64,000 nt of DNA from Bacteroides sp. (GCA_015060765.1 SUXW01000003.1:62001-126000), one strand, 5' to 3'. Shown: positions 1 through 8,497, counted from the stretch's first letter. A program made the numbers and translations. The notes: generated by a model not told the origin, from the sequence alone.

Positions 1-486
1 CATCTGTTTGTTGCTCCGAACACGTTAACCCAACGCATGGTGGGACCGAAATGTACAGGTGTCGTTTGTCTGGACATCAGTAAGATGAAAGACGGTGACC
101 GTGCCGGATTCTCTGCATTCAATGGAGATAGTGGTGTACTTACAGTAGAAAAGAATGGCAAGAAAACAGAATTGGTGATGAGCGAACAGAAGACCCGTTT
201 CGACCGTAGTCATGCCATTCGTGAAGTGAAAACCGAAGAGATGGCTCGCATACCGTTCAAGAAGAAAAAGATTTATTTGAAGATAGACGGTGAGTTTGGA
301 TTGGACAAGGATTTGGCCGTCTTCTCGTATAGCTTGAACGGTAAGGATTGGACGGTTGTCGGTCGCCCCATCAAGATGGTATTCGATTATCGTCGTATGT
401 TCATGGGCAGCAAGTTTGCCATATTCAATTACGCAACCAAGCAACTGGGTGGTTACGTAGATGTGGAATCGTTCGAATATAAATAA
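1..486 (+). CDS. Glycoside hydrolase family 43, C-terminal part (truncated by window edge)
   Basis: The reading frame is open from the first base, so the gene starts outside the window; the first in-window methionine at 37 is internal. The visible 161 residues look like the beta-sandwich (concanavalin A-like) domain that follows the propeller in many GH43 beta-xylosidases/arabinofuranosidases: alternating strands such as KKKIYLKIDGEF and AVFSYSLNGKDWTVVG, ending in a GSKFAIFNYATKQLGGYVDVE strand typical of these domains. The catalytic propeller is not visible, so activity cannot be judged. An esterase gene follows 8 bp downstream on the same strand, which suggests co-transcription and joint action on decorated xylan oligosaccharides. 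Confidence 0.8.
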   Translation, partial: HLFVAPNTLTQRMVGPKCTGVVCLDISKMKDGDRAGFSAFNGDSGVLTVEKNGKKTELVMSEQKTRFDRSHAIREVKTEEMARIPFKKKKIYLKIDGEFGLDKDLAVFSYSLNGKDWTVVGRPIKMVFDYRRMFMGSKFAIFNYATKQLGGYVDVESFEYK

Positions 487-494
487 AGTAGAAA

Positions 495-1430
495 ATGAAA
501 AAACTAATCTTATTATTGGTTGCAGTTGCCTGTACGGTTACTGCAACCGCCCAAGTGGCATTTGGCGGAAGTCAGGCAAGCGATCGCCAGATGGAGTATT
601 CCCAAAAATTTGCCGATGTAAACTATGTAGGCGACGGACAGACCTATCATACCCTCGACATCTATCTGCCGAAGGAAAAGAAGGATACCTATCCGGTAGT
701 GATTCATATCTATGGCAGTGCCTGGTTCAACAACAACGGTAAGGGAGCGGCCGATTTGAATACCATTTGTGCCGCTTTGCTCGATGCCGGTTATGCCGTT
801 GTTACTCCCAATCATCGTGCCAGTACAGATGCCTTGTATCCGGCACAGATACACGATATCAAAGCCGTTATCCGCTTTGTAAGGGGAGAAGCTGAAAAGT
901 ATCATTTCGATACTTCGTTTATCGCTACTTCCGGCTTTTCTTCAGGTGGTCACTTGGCTTCTTTAGCAGCAGTCACTACCGGACTGAAGACATATACGTT
1001 GGGTAATGATGTCATCGATTTGGAAGGTAGTTTAGGCGCCTATACCTCAGAAAGCAGCGATGTGAATGCAGCTTGTGATTGGTCGGGCCCGGTGGATTTG
1101 CAGAACATGGATTGTGGTGAGGCTATGAAGATGCCGAAATCACCCGAAGAAGTGATGATCGGTGTCCCCATGCAAGGTAATGAAAACAAGTATGCATTGC
1201 TGAGTCCCATTACATTTGTCAATGCCAAGAATCCTCCCATTCATATCTTCCATGGAACGAAAGACAATGTCGTACCGGTTTGTCAGGGCGAGCGCTTCTA
1301 CGAAGCATTGAAGGGAGCCGGAGCCCAATGCGAATGCTTGATTGTTCCCGAAGGTGGTCATGGCTTTAATATGTATAGTAAAGAGAACCTGCAACGAATG
1401 ATTGATTTCTTTGCAAAAGTAAGGAAATAA
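495..1430 (+). CDS. Secreted alpha/beta-hydrolase, probable carbohydrate (acetyl/feruloyl) esterase
   Basis: A 311-residue protein with a cleavable signal peptide (residues 1 to about 19, ending TATAQ), so periplasmic or exported. It has the alpha/beta-hydrolase fold of the BD-FAE/acetyl-esterase group: oxyanion-side motif HIYGSAWFNN near 71-80, nucleophile elbow GFSSG at 147-151 with Ser149, an acid in GTKDNVVP near 257, and the catalytic His289 in PEGGHGF. All three triad positions are present, so the enzyme should be active. Family members remove acetyl or feruloyl groups from xylan. The start 8 bp after a GH43 gene and the nearby xylanase operon fit a role in xylan de-esterification. The exact substrate cannot be read from sequence. 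Confidence 0.85.
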   Translation: MKKLILLLVAVACTVTATAQVAFGGSQASDRQMEYSQKFADVNYVGDGQTYHTLDIYLPKEKKDTYPVVIHIYGSAWFNNNGKGAADLNTICAALLDAGYAVVTPNHRASTDALYPAQIHDIKAVIRFVRGEAEKYHFDTSFIATSGFSSGGHLASLAAVTTGLKTYTLGNDVIDLEGSLGAYTSESSDVNAACDWSGPVDLQNMDCGEAMKMPKSPEEVMIGVPMQGNENKYALLSPITFVNAKNPPIHIFHGTKDNVVPVCQGERFYEALKGAGAQCECLIVPEGGHGFNMYSKENLQRMIDFFAKVRK

Positions 1431-1514
1431 CGTACTACTCACTTTTTAGTTTTGAGGTGTATGTCATTGCCGGTGTAACATTCAGGACAGAATGATGCAA
1501 TTTAGGTCGGATAT

Positions 1515-3170
1515 ATGGCATTAGTATATATAAGGAGATTGTTCCCATTTATTCTGATTCTTGTATTTGTAGGATGCAAGGAAAAACAAATTGTACAGGA
1601 TACGCTTGATAAGGCAGAGGCCCTTATGGAGACGCATTCCGATTCTGCATACGCCCTGTTGCAAACTATCGATTCGGAGAAATTACGTACTCAAGGTGGT
1701 CGTGCCCGTTATGCCTTGCTTTACACCCAAGCGCAAGACAAGAACTACATAGACGACACTAATGATTCCCTTATCAGCATTGCTGTGGACTACTACCGTT
1801 ATCATGGCGATGTGCGTCACCGTTTCCTTTCCATCTATTATAAAGGTAGGGTGCTTTACAATGCCGGTGATTATCTAAAGGCCATGGTTGCTTATACTGA
1901 GGCCGAAGGACTGGCGCCCGATTTACACGATGATTATTATGCTGGGTTGCTTTATACCCAGTTGGGGGATATATACAGAGAATATTATGATTTTCCTAAA
2001 AGTCTGGAAGCATATCAAAAGGCTGAAGAGTATTATATAAATGCAGAAAAGGATTTTCATCGGTTGTATGCTTCATACGATCAATCCGTTATATACCTGA
2101 ATATGGGTGAATACCATCGCTGCGATTCCGTTTTGCAGCTATTGTTGCAAAAGACTGTGAATCATGGAATGAGGGAACAGATTTTGAAGAACAAATTGCA
2201 GCTATGTGTCAGACAGAAGTTGACGGACGAGGCCGAAAGCATATACAAGGAATTGATAGCGAGCTATGACGTAAAACGTTATGGAAGTCATTTTATGACT
2301 TCCATTGCCGAAATCTATTTGGCGAAAGGAGATTTGATACAGGCAAGAAAACTTACGAACAAGGCATGGCAGGTTTCAAAAAGCGTGAAAGATACTATTG
2401 ATTGCTACATTACGTCTTCTCTAATCAGTGGAGCAGAAAATAACTACGCCACGGCACTCTTGGAGTATGAATCAGGGATGGCTTTACAAAATGAATTGGT
2501 TCGCAAAACTTTGCAGCATCCCATACTCACTATGCAGCGGGATTACTTGGAACAGGAATTGGAGTTACAGAAGTATCATTTAAAGGAAGTATTATTGTTC
2601 CGAAGAATATATATGATTCTCACCTTTATAATATTTATAGGTGTTATTATCCTATTCTATAGAATGTTCAAAAAGAAAAAGAGGGAGTATGCTCGTAGAT
2701 TATTGGTCTATGATGAATTGCGTCATTCTTTGTTGCATAACAATTCTGAAATGGCTGGGTTGGTTCATAAATTGTTTGAAAAACATTTTAAGATGATAGA
2801 CAGATTGGGAGGAACTTATTATGATTCGTTCGATACCAAACAATTGGACAAAAGAATTTCTCGTGAGGTTCGTCGTTTGATTGATGACTATGTAGAAGGG
2901 AATACGTATCAGGAATTGGAAAGAATTGTAGATTCCAGTAATGAGAATGTCATGTCACTTCTTCGCGAGGAAATTCGTCTGAATGATGAGAAGGATTACA
3001 GGTTGATATGTTATAATCTGGTAGGGTTATCTGCCAATACCATTAGTGTCTTTGTGCAGACAAGTCCGAATAATGTCTATCAGAAACGGAGTCGCCTGAA
3101 GAAGCATATCAAGGAGTCCGATGCACTTCACCGGGATTTATTCCTACGTATTTTATTCAAGTCAGCATAA
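1515..3170 (+). CDS. Membrane-anchored TPR protein with C-terminal helix-turn-helix (DUF6377-like regulator)
   Basis: A 551-residue protein. The N-terminus is a lipoprotein-like or membrane signal (hydrophobic run ending VFVGC at about 21). Residues about 40-340 are helical repeats of TPR type (for example YYAGLLYTQLGDIYREYYDF, KSLEAYQKAEEYY). A strong membrane segment lies at about 360-382 (ILTFIIFIGVIILFY), followed by a basic KKKKREYARR stretch, giving a sensor outside and a C-terminus inside. The C-terminal 60 residues (NLVGLSANTISVFVQTSPNNVYQKRSRLKKHI) resemble a LuxR/sigma4-type helix-turn-helix. This architecture is common in Bacteroidetes and is taken to be a one-piece membrane transcription regulator, but targets are unknown. 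It sits 84 bp after the esterase gene. Confidence 0.75.
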   Translation: MALVYIRRLFPFILILVFVGCKEKQIVQDTLDKAEALMETHSDSAYALLQTIDSEKLRTQGGRARYALLYTQAQDKNYIDDTNDSLISIAVDYYRYHGDVRHRFLSIYYKGRVLYNAGDYLKAMVAYTEAEGLAPDLHDDYYAGLLYTQLGDIYREYYDFPKSLEAYQKAEEYYINAEKDFHRLYASYDQSVIYLNMGEYHRCDSVLQLLLQKTVNHGMREQILKNKLQLCVRQKLTDEAESIYKELIASYDVKRYGSHFMTSIAEIYLAKGDLIQARKLTNKAWQVSKSVKDTIDCYITSSLISGAENNYATALLEYESGMALQNELVRKTLQHPILTMQRDYLEQELELQKYHLKEVLLFRRIYMILTFIIFIGVIILFYRMFKKKKREYARRLLVYDELRHSLLHNNSEMAGLVHKLFEKHFKMIDRLGGTYYDSFDTKQLDKRISREVRRLIDDYVEGNTYQELERIVDSSNENVMSLLREEIRLNDEKDYRLICYNLVGLSANTISVFVQTSPNNVYQKRSRLKKHIKESDALHRDLFLRILFKSA

Positions 3171-3294
3171 TTCTCGATTTTGTCAGATATTTATTTAAAA
3201 GTCGAATTATATCTGGTTGATTATTAGTTGGATATAATTTTTGTTGTCAGATAAATATTTGTATATATAAGGTGGATTTTAGGATTAATGTCTC

Positions 3295-3302
3295 TACTTT
3301 TG
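3295..3302 (+). promoter_or_regulatory. -7 promoter element for the small lipoprotein gene
   Basis: TACTTTTG matches the Bacteroidetes -7 consensus TAnnTTTG. No convincing TTTG lies 19-21 bp upstream. Transcription would begin near 3309, which makes a translation start at 3307 impossible and favours 3328 or 3367. Confidence 0.45.
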
Positions 3303-3366
3303 TTATATGAATTTTAATGAAAAAGTAATGAAGAAATTAATCTTAATTTTAAGTATTTGCATAGGA

Positions 3367-3792
3367 ATGAAAAATATACATTTAATATTTATTTTAATCT
3401 GTTTTGTGAGTTGCAACAACAATTCGCCAAATAATTATAAAGAATATGATTTGCCTGCCGGTTGCCAAGAACTAAATATCGAAATGGAGAAAGCCATACT
3501 TATTCAGAACGAAAAAGATCTTAACGCATTATTTTCTGCCTATCAGAATATAGAGCCTATCAACTTTAACAAATCGGCATTATTAATAATTAAAGGAGAA
3601 TCAACAAGTGGAATATTAAGTATGACAAAGGACATAAAAATCGATAACAAGCGTATTTATATTAATATAGCAATTGTTCATGGCTATACAACCGTCATGG
3701 AAAAATGGATAGTAGGTTACGTCATCCCTAACAACATAGAAATAGAAGACATATCATTCAATATAGATTATAGGGAATATAGTGCTGATTGA
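3367..3792 (+). CDS. Small hypothetical lipoprotein
   Basis: No family recognised. From the ATG at 3367 the product is 141 residues with a short classic lipoprotein signal (MKNIHLIFILICFVSC, lipobox FVSC, Cys16), then a polar Asn-rich linker and about 120 residues of likely beta-rich fold. In-frame ATGs also exist at 3307 and 3328. The 3328 start would put a second signal-like segment (MKKLILILSICIG) in front of the lipobox. The -7 box at 3295-3302 excludes 3307. The region is AT-rich compared with the neighbouring xylan genes, suggesting an accessory gene. It faces the AAA/PD-(D/E)XK gene convergently. Confidence 0.55.
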   Translation: MKNIHLIFILICFVSCNNNSPNNYKEYDLPAGCQELNIEMEKAILIQNEKDLNALFSAYQNIEPINFNKSALLIIKGESTSGILSMTKDIKIDNKRIYINIAIVHGYTTVMEKWIVGYVIPNNIEIEDISFNIDYREYSAD

Positions 3793-4152
3793 CTTTAAAT
3801 TTTTTGCATATATGCTTTCTATTATATCCTTCAATTCATGCTATCAAAAATTTCATGATTATCGCAGAATAAAGAATATTTCTTCCAAAAGTAATTGGGC
3901 GGATAACATTTTTAATTACATTGGAAAAATTGATAGATAACAATTAATCTTGGAATTATGAATAAATAAGGGAATAATATATCAGTTGACACAACTTATG
4001 ATTTTGAAGACAGAAAAGATGAAATGTCTATCCTATAATGTAGTCATTCGGTTACTAACAGACAATTCAGATAATTTGTGTCAACAAGTATATAGTTCCC
4101 ATAAATAATTGTGTTTAGCGTGTATTCTTGCTTTTATGCAGGAATGTATATA
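3793..4152. other. AT-rich intergenic region containing an inverted-repeat pair
   Basis: There is no coding sequence here. The main structure is GTTGACACAA at 3985-3994 mirrored by TTGTGTCAAC at 4076-4085; the similarity extends to about 19 of 24 positions (3976-3999 against 4071-4094). This could be the ends of a small non-autonomous element or a long stem. Otherwise nothing is recognised. Confidence 0.4.
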
Positions 4153-5739
4153 TTACAAAATCTTCCAATCACTGATAGTTCCCGTTTTAGAAGAGAAACT
4201 GACTCCAATCCGATATAATGGGCGATTGTCCGCCTCGTAGGGGCGGGCATAACCTTTCTCTTCAATTTGTTGTAAGGCTTCATCGGCTGTACCGTCTAAT
4301 TTGAATTCGAAGATGTAGATGTAGTCGGGAGTTTCTACGATGCAGTCCACCCGTCCTTCACTCTGTTGCTTTTCGGTATAGACGGTATAGCAGCTTATTA
4401 TGCGCATCAGCAGGTAGAACGTGTAGTGGAAGTAGCGTTCACGCTCGCGTTCGTCTTCCTTGCGACGCATGGTGTAAGGAATATCGGCCAAGAATGAGGT
4501 GAGCAGTTTGCGGAACTTTTCTGTATCACCTGTTTTCAAGGCTTTGACCGATTCAATGGCCCAACTTCCCGCTTCGGTTCTGGGCTTCAAATAATCGGCG
4601 GCTACCATAGTAACGAATCCCTTTTTCACTTCGTTGTTAGGGAAATCCAGCAGGTAAGTGTTCATTTCCATGTCGCAGTCCTTGATGGTGAGGTATCCGC
4701 TTTGGAATATCATAGGAAGAGGTTTCTCTACATCAGCCTTATAGTCGATGAACTGGCTGGGGTCGTAATACTTTCCGGTCAGTTCGTTCAGATTCTCTTG
4801 GGTATGGTTGAGCAACCGTATCAAATAAGTGGGTGTACCGCTACGGAACCAATAATCGTCAATCCGTTGTGATGAAAAGGCGTTGAGCACACTGAAAGGG
4901 TTATAGATGTCTATCAGGTTTTCACCGAAATGGTATCCATCGTACTGCGACCTTAAATGCCCTTTCATCCTCTCTTCTGTATATCGATACTTTTGAGCCA
5001 AACTCTTTATCGGTTCGTCGAAATACTGATATAATTCTTCGGTAGTGATACCACAGAGCGCTTCGTATCGTGGATCCATGCTGATGTCTGCCGGTTGGTT
5101 GAACCCGCTGAACACACTTACTTGCGAGAACTTGGTGACACCAGTGAGCAGCACGAATTGCAGATGCTCGTCGGCTTCCTTGAATACAGAATAGAATCCT
5201 TTGAGGATTTCCCGATGGTGGTCTTCCAGCAAGCGTTTCTCCCCCTCAACGGTAGTGGTATATCCTGTGTCGAGTACATCTAATAGCGGTTTGTCGTATT
5301 CATCGATGAGCACTACAGCCCGGCGGCCGGTCTTTTCGTAAGCGGCTTTTAGTACATACTTGAAACGGTTTCCCATTTCATCGGCGTATGGATTTTTGCC
5401 ATATAGTTCTTCCCATTGTCCTAACGAGTCCATTATTTTGTCACGTAATGTTCCTGACAGTGTGAAGTTCTCTCCACCAAACGAGAGGTGAAACACCGGA
5501 TATTCCAACCAATCCTTTTCCAGTGCATCGATGGCCAATCCCTTGAACAGTTCCTTCTTTCCCAAGTAATAGTTCTTGAGGGTAGATACCAACAGACTCT
5601 TTCCAAAACGACGTGGACGGCTAAGGAAATAAATCTTTCCTTCCGTAACAAGTTTATGTATCAAGGCGGTCTTGTCTACATAAACATAACCGTCGTTGAT
5701 AATCTGGTCAAAACTCTGTATTCCGATAGGGTATTTCAT
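4153..5739 (-). CDS. AAA-ATPase-like / PD-(D/E)XK nuclease-superfamily protein
   Basis: The product is 528 residues from the ATG at 5739 (MKYPIGIQSFDQIINDGYVYVDKT); the frame stays open upstream but the family begins at this motif. The N-terminal half is the AAA-ATPase_like domain, with Walker A as SRPRRFGKSLL, the Walker-B-like VVLIDEYDKPLLD and a downstream LTGVTKFSQVSVFSG motif. The C-terminal part is a PD-(D/E)XK-type domain (DCIVETPDYIYIFEFKLDG, giving the D...ExK core), usually annotated PDDEXK_9. Bacteroidetes carry many dispersed copies and their function is not established; mobile or defence-related roles are guesses. It stands alone, flanked by repeat-rich DNA on both sides. Confidence 0.85.
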   Translation of the reverse strand: MKYPIGIQSFDQIINDGYVYVDKTALIHKLVTEGKIYFLSRPRRFGKSLLVSTLKNYYLGKKELFKGLAIDALEKDWLEYPVFHLSFGGENFTLSGTLRDKIMDSLGQWEELYGKNPYADEMGNRFKYVLKAAYEKTGRRAVVLIDEYDKPLLDVLDTGYTTTVEGEKRLLEDHHREILKGFYSVFKEADEHLQFVLLTGVTKFSQVSVFSGFNQPADISMDPRYEALCGITTEELYQYFDEPIKSLAQKYRYTEERMKGHLRSQYDGYHFGENLIDIYNPFSVLNAFSSQRIDDYWFRSGTPTYLIRLLNHTQENLNELTGKYYDPSQFIDYKADVEKPLPMIFQSGYLTIKDCDMEMNTYLLDFPNNEVKKGFVTMVAADYLKPRTEAGSWAIESVKALKTGDTEKFRKLLTSFLADIPYTMRRKEDERERERYFHYTFYLLMRIISCYTVYTEKQQSEGRVDCIVETPDYIYIFEFKLDGTADEALQQIEEKGYARPYEADNRPLYRIGVSFSSKTGTISDWKIL

Positions 5740-5862
5740 AACTTTTCCAATTAGCGGATGAATGATGATACAAAGAAACAAAAAACTTTTCCGATAAACA
5801 AATAAGGGATATGTTTTGTGCAATATGTATATGCCTATACAATAAGTTTATTTGCAATTTTA

Positions 5863-5964
5863 CCTACATCCCTACATGATTTGATTTATTGCTTTTATAA
5901 TCAGAATGTTATCCATGTAGGGAGGCATGTAGGGAGCATGTAGGGAGCAGTTTTTCCCTACATG
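5863..5964. repeat. CATGTAGGGAG repeat cluster with inverted copies
   Basis: Three direct copies of CATGTAGGGAG at 5914-5924, 5926-5936 and 5937-5947 (period 11-12) are bracketed by inverted copies TCCCTACATG at 5869-5878 and 5955-5964. CCTACATC at 5863-5870 is a partial further copy. The inverted copies allow several alternative hairpins. Confidence 0.8.
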
Positions 5965-6013
5965 ACGAAGAATAATCTGTGTGGTTGGCATGTAAATAAT
6001 TGATAATCACGGA

Positions 6014-6094
6014 AATAAATTCGTACGAAGTACTGTGAACGGAGCGACGAAGTGCTATGAAGGTAGCGACGATATACTTTGAACGGAGCGACGA
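6014..6094. repeat. 22-bp tandem repeat, about 3.5 copies
   Basis: Copies start at 6036, 6058 and 6080, exactly 22 bp apart. Each begins TGAACGGAGCGACGA or TGAAGGTAGCGACGA followed by a 7-bp variable part. A decayed half copy (TACGAAGTACTG) precedes them at about 6024-6035. Confidence 0.75.
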
Positions 6095-6211
6095 CTGTTG
6101 CAAAGGATTCTGTGGGCAAAGTATATTAAACAAGTAGTAAGGTACTTATACAAATAATGGAAAGCGGATTGGGGTATCCAGCTTTCCATTATGAATAAAG
6201 AGAGAAATTTA

Positions 6212-7675
6212 TTAATGATTACGGAAATTCCATTTTGAATTGTCGGAATTGAAATCCCATTCGGCCAAGGTTGGGGTACTGTCGGCTATGGAATAGAGTA
6301 CGTACTTCTTGTTTACACCTTCCTGACCCGGAATAGCCTTGGGCATGATGCGGAAAGTACCGTCTGTAAGTTGCTCGATACGCCACAATTGTTCGTCACT
6401 GCCGGTGAAAGAAGGTACGGTGGTAACTTCCAAATCGGAAGTGGCTACCAATGCGCGATCGGTTCCTTCGATGGTAATCTTGAAGTAGGGGTTACTCAAA
6501 TAACCACCGGCTTCGGGAACGGCTGTGATAGTCCAACGTTGGTGTGGACGGAACATATAGTCGCCTATACGCACGTTGATGTTGTCTTTAGGCCATTCAC
6601 CAATTACTTCATCCAACTTCTGATTTTCGATGGGTACTACCGGTTCGTTCGGGTCGAGACGGAACCATGCCTTGCGTTCCTGCTTCATGCGTACAAAGTC
6701 TACTGCCAGTTCCAAAGCATAGCCACGACGTTCTGATTCGATTTCGTAGGTTCCTTCCTTGAAACGGTCGCCCGCTACAGGCCATCCGTTTTTCCACAAC
6801 AAAGGACGGATACCCAATACACTGCGACCACCTTGGTTGAAATCGGCTTCGTAGTGGCAAGACATTACTTCCACTCCTTCGTCGAGTACGGTACGACCGA
6901 AGTGGCCGGGACCTACTACACGGTCGCCAGCTGCAATCACCATCTTTCCACCGCCTTTCAGCATGTCACGGCCCACATTGTCGATGTAGGGACCTTCTAC
7001 GCTACGTGAACGTCCCACTACAATGTTGTATGTGGAATTCACACCGTCGCAACATGTTCCATGTGTACCCAAAAGGTAGTACCAGCCATCCCGATAAATC
7101 AAGTCGGTTGCTTCGCAGTCTATGGCGATGTCTTTTTCTACATTACCTTCTACGCGCTTACCTGTCTTGGGATCGAGCTCGATGAGGCGGATAAAGCCAA
7201 AGTAAGTACCATAGGATACCCATAAACGTCCGGTGTTAGGATCGAGAAGTACGCCCGGGTCGATGGCATCATTATCTTCCATACCGTCGGAAGCGGCTAC
7301 TTCAATGGCTTCGGTGTATTGGAAGTCGGGTGAAGAAGGATCCAATGTCTTGTTCCACATGGTCAGGATGCGTCCGTTGTGTCCGCCACCCAGTCCACCT
7401 CCGGTTGCTCCGTAGATTACCAGATAGCGATCGCCTATCTTAATGACATCGGGTGCAGCACCACCGCCTGGTCGTACGCCACCGTCGTGCCATGACCATC
7501 CGTCTTCTGAGATAAGTCCGCCTCGTCCGGTTCCGAAAGTATAATACTTGCCGTCACATTCGGCCAATGTGGAAGGGTCGTGGATGTAAGGCTTCCCGAT
7601 TTGTGCTTCAGCATTCTGTACCGACATCAGTGTAGCGATGACCGATGCCCCTATCATCATATTACGTATTTTCAT
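6212..7675 (-). CDS. Secreted glycoside hydrolase family 43 (arabinofuranosidase/arabinanase-like)
   Basis: 487 residues with a signal peptide to about residue 24 (NAEAQ). Residues about 27-350 form a five-bladed GH43 propeller. The expected catalytic trio is visible: base Asp33 in IHDPSTLAECDGKYY, pKa modulator Asp139 in DAIDPG, and acid Glu188 in DCEATDLIYRDGWYYL. Residues about 355-487 form an extra C-terminal beta-domain, perhaps carbohydrate binding. It begins 6 bp after the preceding 230-residue gene, so the two are probably one transcript. In this xylan-linked context removal of arabinose side chains is likely, but the GH43 subfamily was not determined. Confidence 0.85.
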   Translation of the reverse strand: MKIRNMMIGASVIATLMSVQNAEAQIGKPYIHDPSTLAECDGKYYTFGTGRGGLISEDGWSWHDGGVRPGGGAAPDVIKIGDRYLVIYGATGGGLGGGHNGRILTMWNKTLDPSSPDFQYTEAIEVAASDGMEDNDAIDPGVLLDPNTGRLWVSYGTYFGFIRLIELDPKTGKRVEGNVEKDIAIDCEATDLIYRDGWYYLLGTHGTCCDGVNSTYNIVVGRSRSVEGPYIDNVGRDMLKGGGKMVIAAGDRVVGPGHFGRTVLDEGVEVMSCHYEADFNQGGRSVLGIRPLLWKNGWPVAGDRFKEGTYEIESERRGYALELAVDFVRMKQERKAWFRLDPNEPVVPIENQKLDEVIGEWPKDNINVRIGDYMFRPHQRWTITAVPEAGGYLSNPYFKITIEGTDRALVATSDLEVTTVPSFTGSDEQLWRIEQLTDGTFRIMPKAIPGQEGVNKKYVLYSIADSTPTLAEWDFNSDNSKWNFRNH

Positions 7676-7681
7676 AGTTCT

Positions 7682-8374
7682 TTACTTTTTAGGTTGAGTG
7701 GTTGTGATGGAAATGTTGTTTACGGGTTGTCCCTTTTCGTCGATGAAACGCACACAGAAATCGCTCATACCCGGACCGTTGATGATGGCTCCGCGCAAGA
7801 TGTTGCGTCCTTTCTTCAGTGTGAGTCGGGGAGAAGTACAGTCGTCCTTCACCATTCGTCGGTCGCCCGAGAGGATAACGGCTTCTTCTCCGTTGAGCCA
7901 CCACATGGAAGCGGAGTTGGAACCTACAGCCAGTCTCACGTTAGGAATGTCTTCTTCGCATTCAATAACGGTCACTGCCCAGAATAGTACACCATAGATT
8001 TGTTTGTCCAATCCGGAAGCAAAACGGAACAATTTTACGTTGAACAGTTTGCTGTCCAATGCATGCCAAGCCAGTTTTTGCTTACCTGCCTTTACCTTCT
8101 GGCCGTCCTTGGGGAAAGTGGTGAACTGCCCCTTGAAATACTCGGTGTTGAATGCTTCGCGCAGGTAACTGTCCGTAAATACAATGTTGGTACGATTGGG
8201 CTTGTCGATGGGCTCAAGGAGTAGCCATCGGCGGATGAAACCTTCCGCATCGGGTGATGCGGCTTCGGCCGTTACCGGACTGAAGTATTTGTCCAGGCTT
8301 GGACCGTTCTTTTGTGCTGTGATACTGCTTAGTGTCACACACAACAAGAAAACGATAATTGAAAATCTTCTCAT
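7682..8374 (-). CDS. Secreted beta-sandwich protein, likely carbohydrate-binding accessory
   Basis: A 230-residue protein with a signal peptide (cleavage near residue 20, SSITAQ). No catalytic motif is recognised. The segment from about 130 (NVRLAVGSNSASMWWLNGEE ... LKKGRNILRGAIINGPG) matches the pattern of jelly-roll/PA14-like sugar-binding domains attached to glycosidases, where a substrate-facing WxNG is followed by a 'constant gain on lifting' KGxN strand. It is translationally close to the downstream GH43 gene (6 bp gap) and may present or localise that enzyme on its substrate. Some relatives carry esterase-linked annotations, but no Ser-His pair supports an esterase here. Confidence 0.6.
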   Translation of the reverse strand: MRRFSIIVFLLCVTLSSITAQKNGPSLDKYFSPVTAEAASPDAEGFIRRWLLLEPIDKPNRTNIVFTDSYLREAFNTEYFKGQFTTFPKDGQKVKAGKQKLAWHALDSKLFNVKLFRFASGLDKQIYGVLFWAVTVIECEEDIPNVRLAVGSNSASMWWLNGEEAVILSGDRRMVKDDCTSPRLTLKKGRNILRGAIINGPGMSDFCVRFIDEKGQPVNNISITTTQPKK

Positions 8375-8424
8375 AATTATTTATTAGTTGGTTTAAGAAT
8401 AAACGAACAAATATGTATACAAAA

Positions 8425-8463
8425 ATACAGCATTCTACCGGGCACAACGGTAGAATGCTGTAT
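8425..8463 (-). terminator. Rho-independent terminator of the hybrid two-component gene
   Basis: A perfect 16-bp stem (8425-8440 with 8448-8463) and a 7-nt loop. Read on the minus strand it is followed by a T run from the A tract at 8421-8425. It lies 35 bp past the regulator's stop and separates it from the 7682-8374 gene. Confidence 0.85.
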
Positions 8464-8497
8464 CAAAAAAGTTTGTTCCTGATACATATTTCCCTTT

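Larger units (their letters stand above)
5740..6211. other. Repeat-rich intergenic region
   Basis: 472 bp without a credible gene. It contains two separate repeat families, listed individually at 5863-5964 and 6014-6094. The remainder is AT-rich with no recognised RNA or gene. Confidence 0.6.

Noticed and set aside
6036-6094. CRISPR-like appearance of the 22-bp repeats
   Set aside because: Units are directly adjacent with only 7 bp of variable sequence, far too short for spacers, and no cas genes are present.
5909-6133. A 74-codon minus-strand frame in the repeat region
   Set aside because: It spans both tandem repeat families, so the peptide is only a translation of repeats; no start context.
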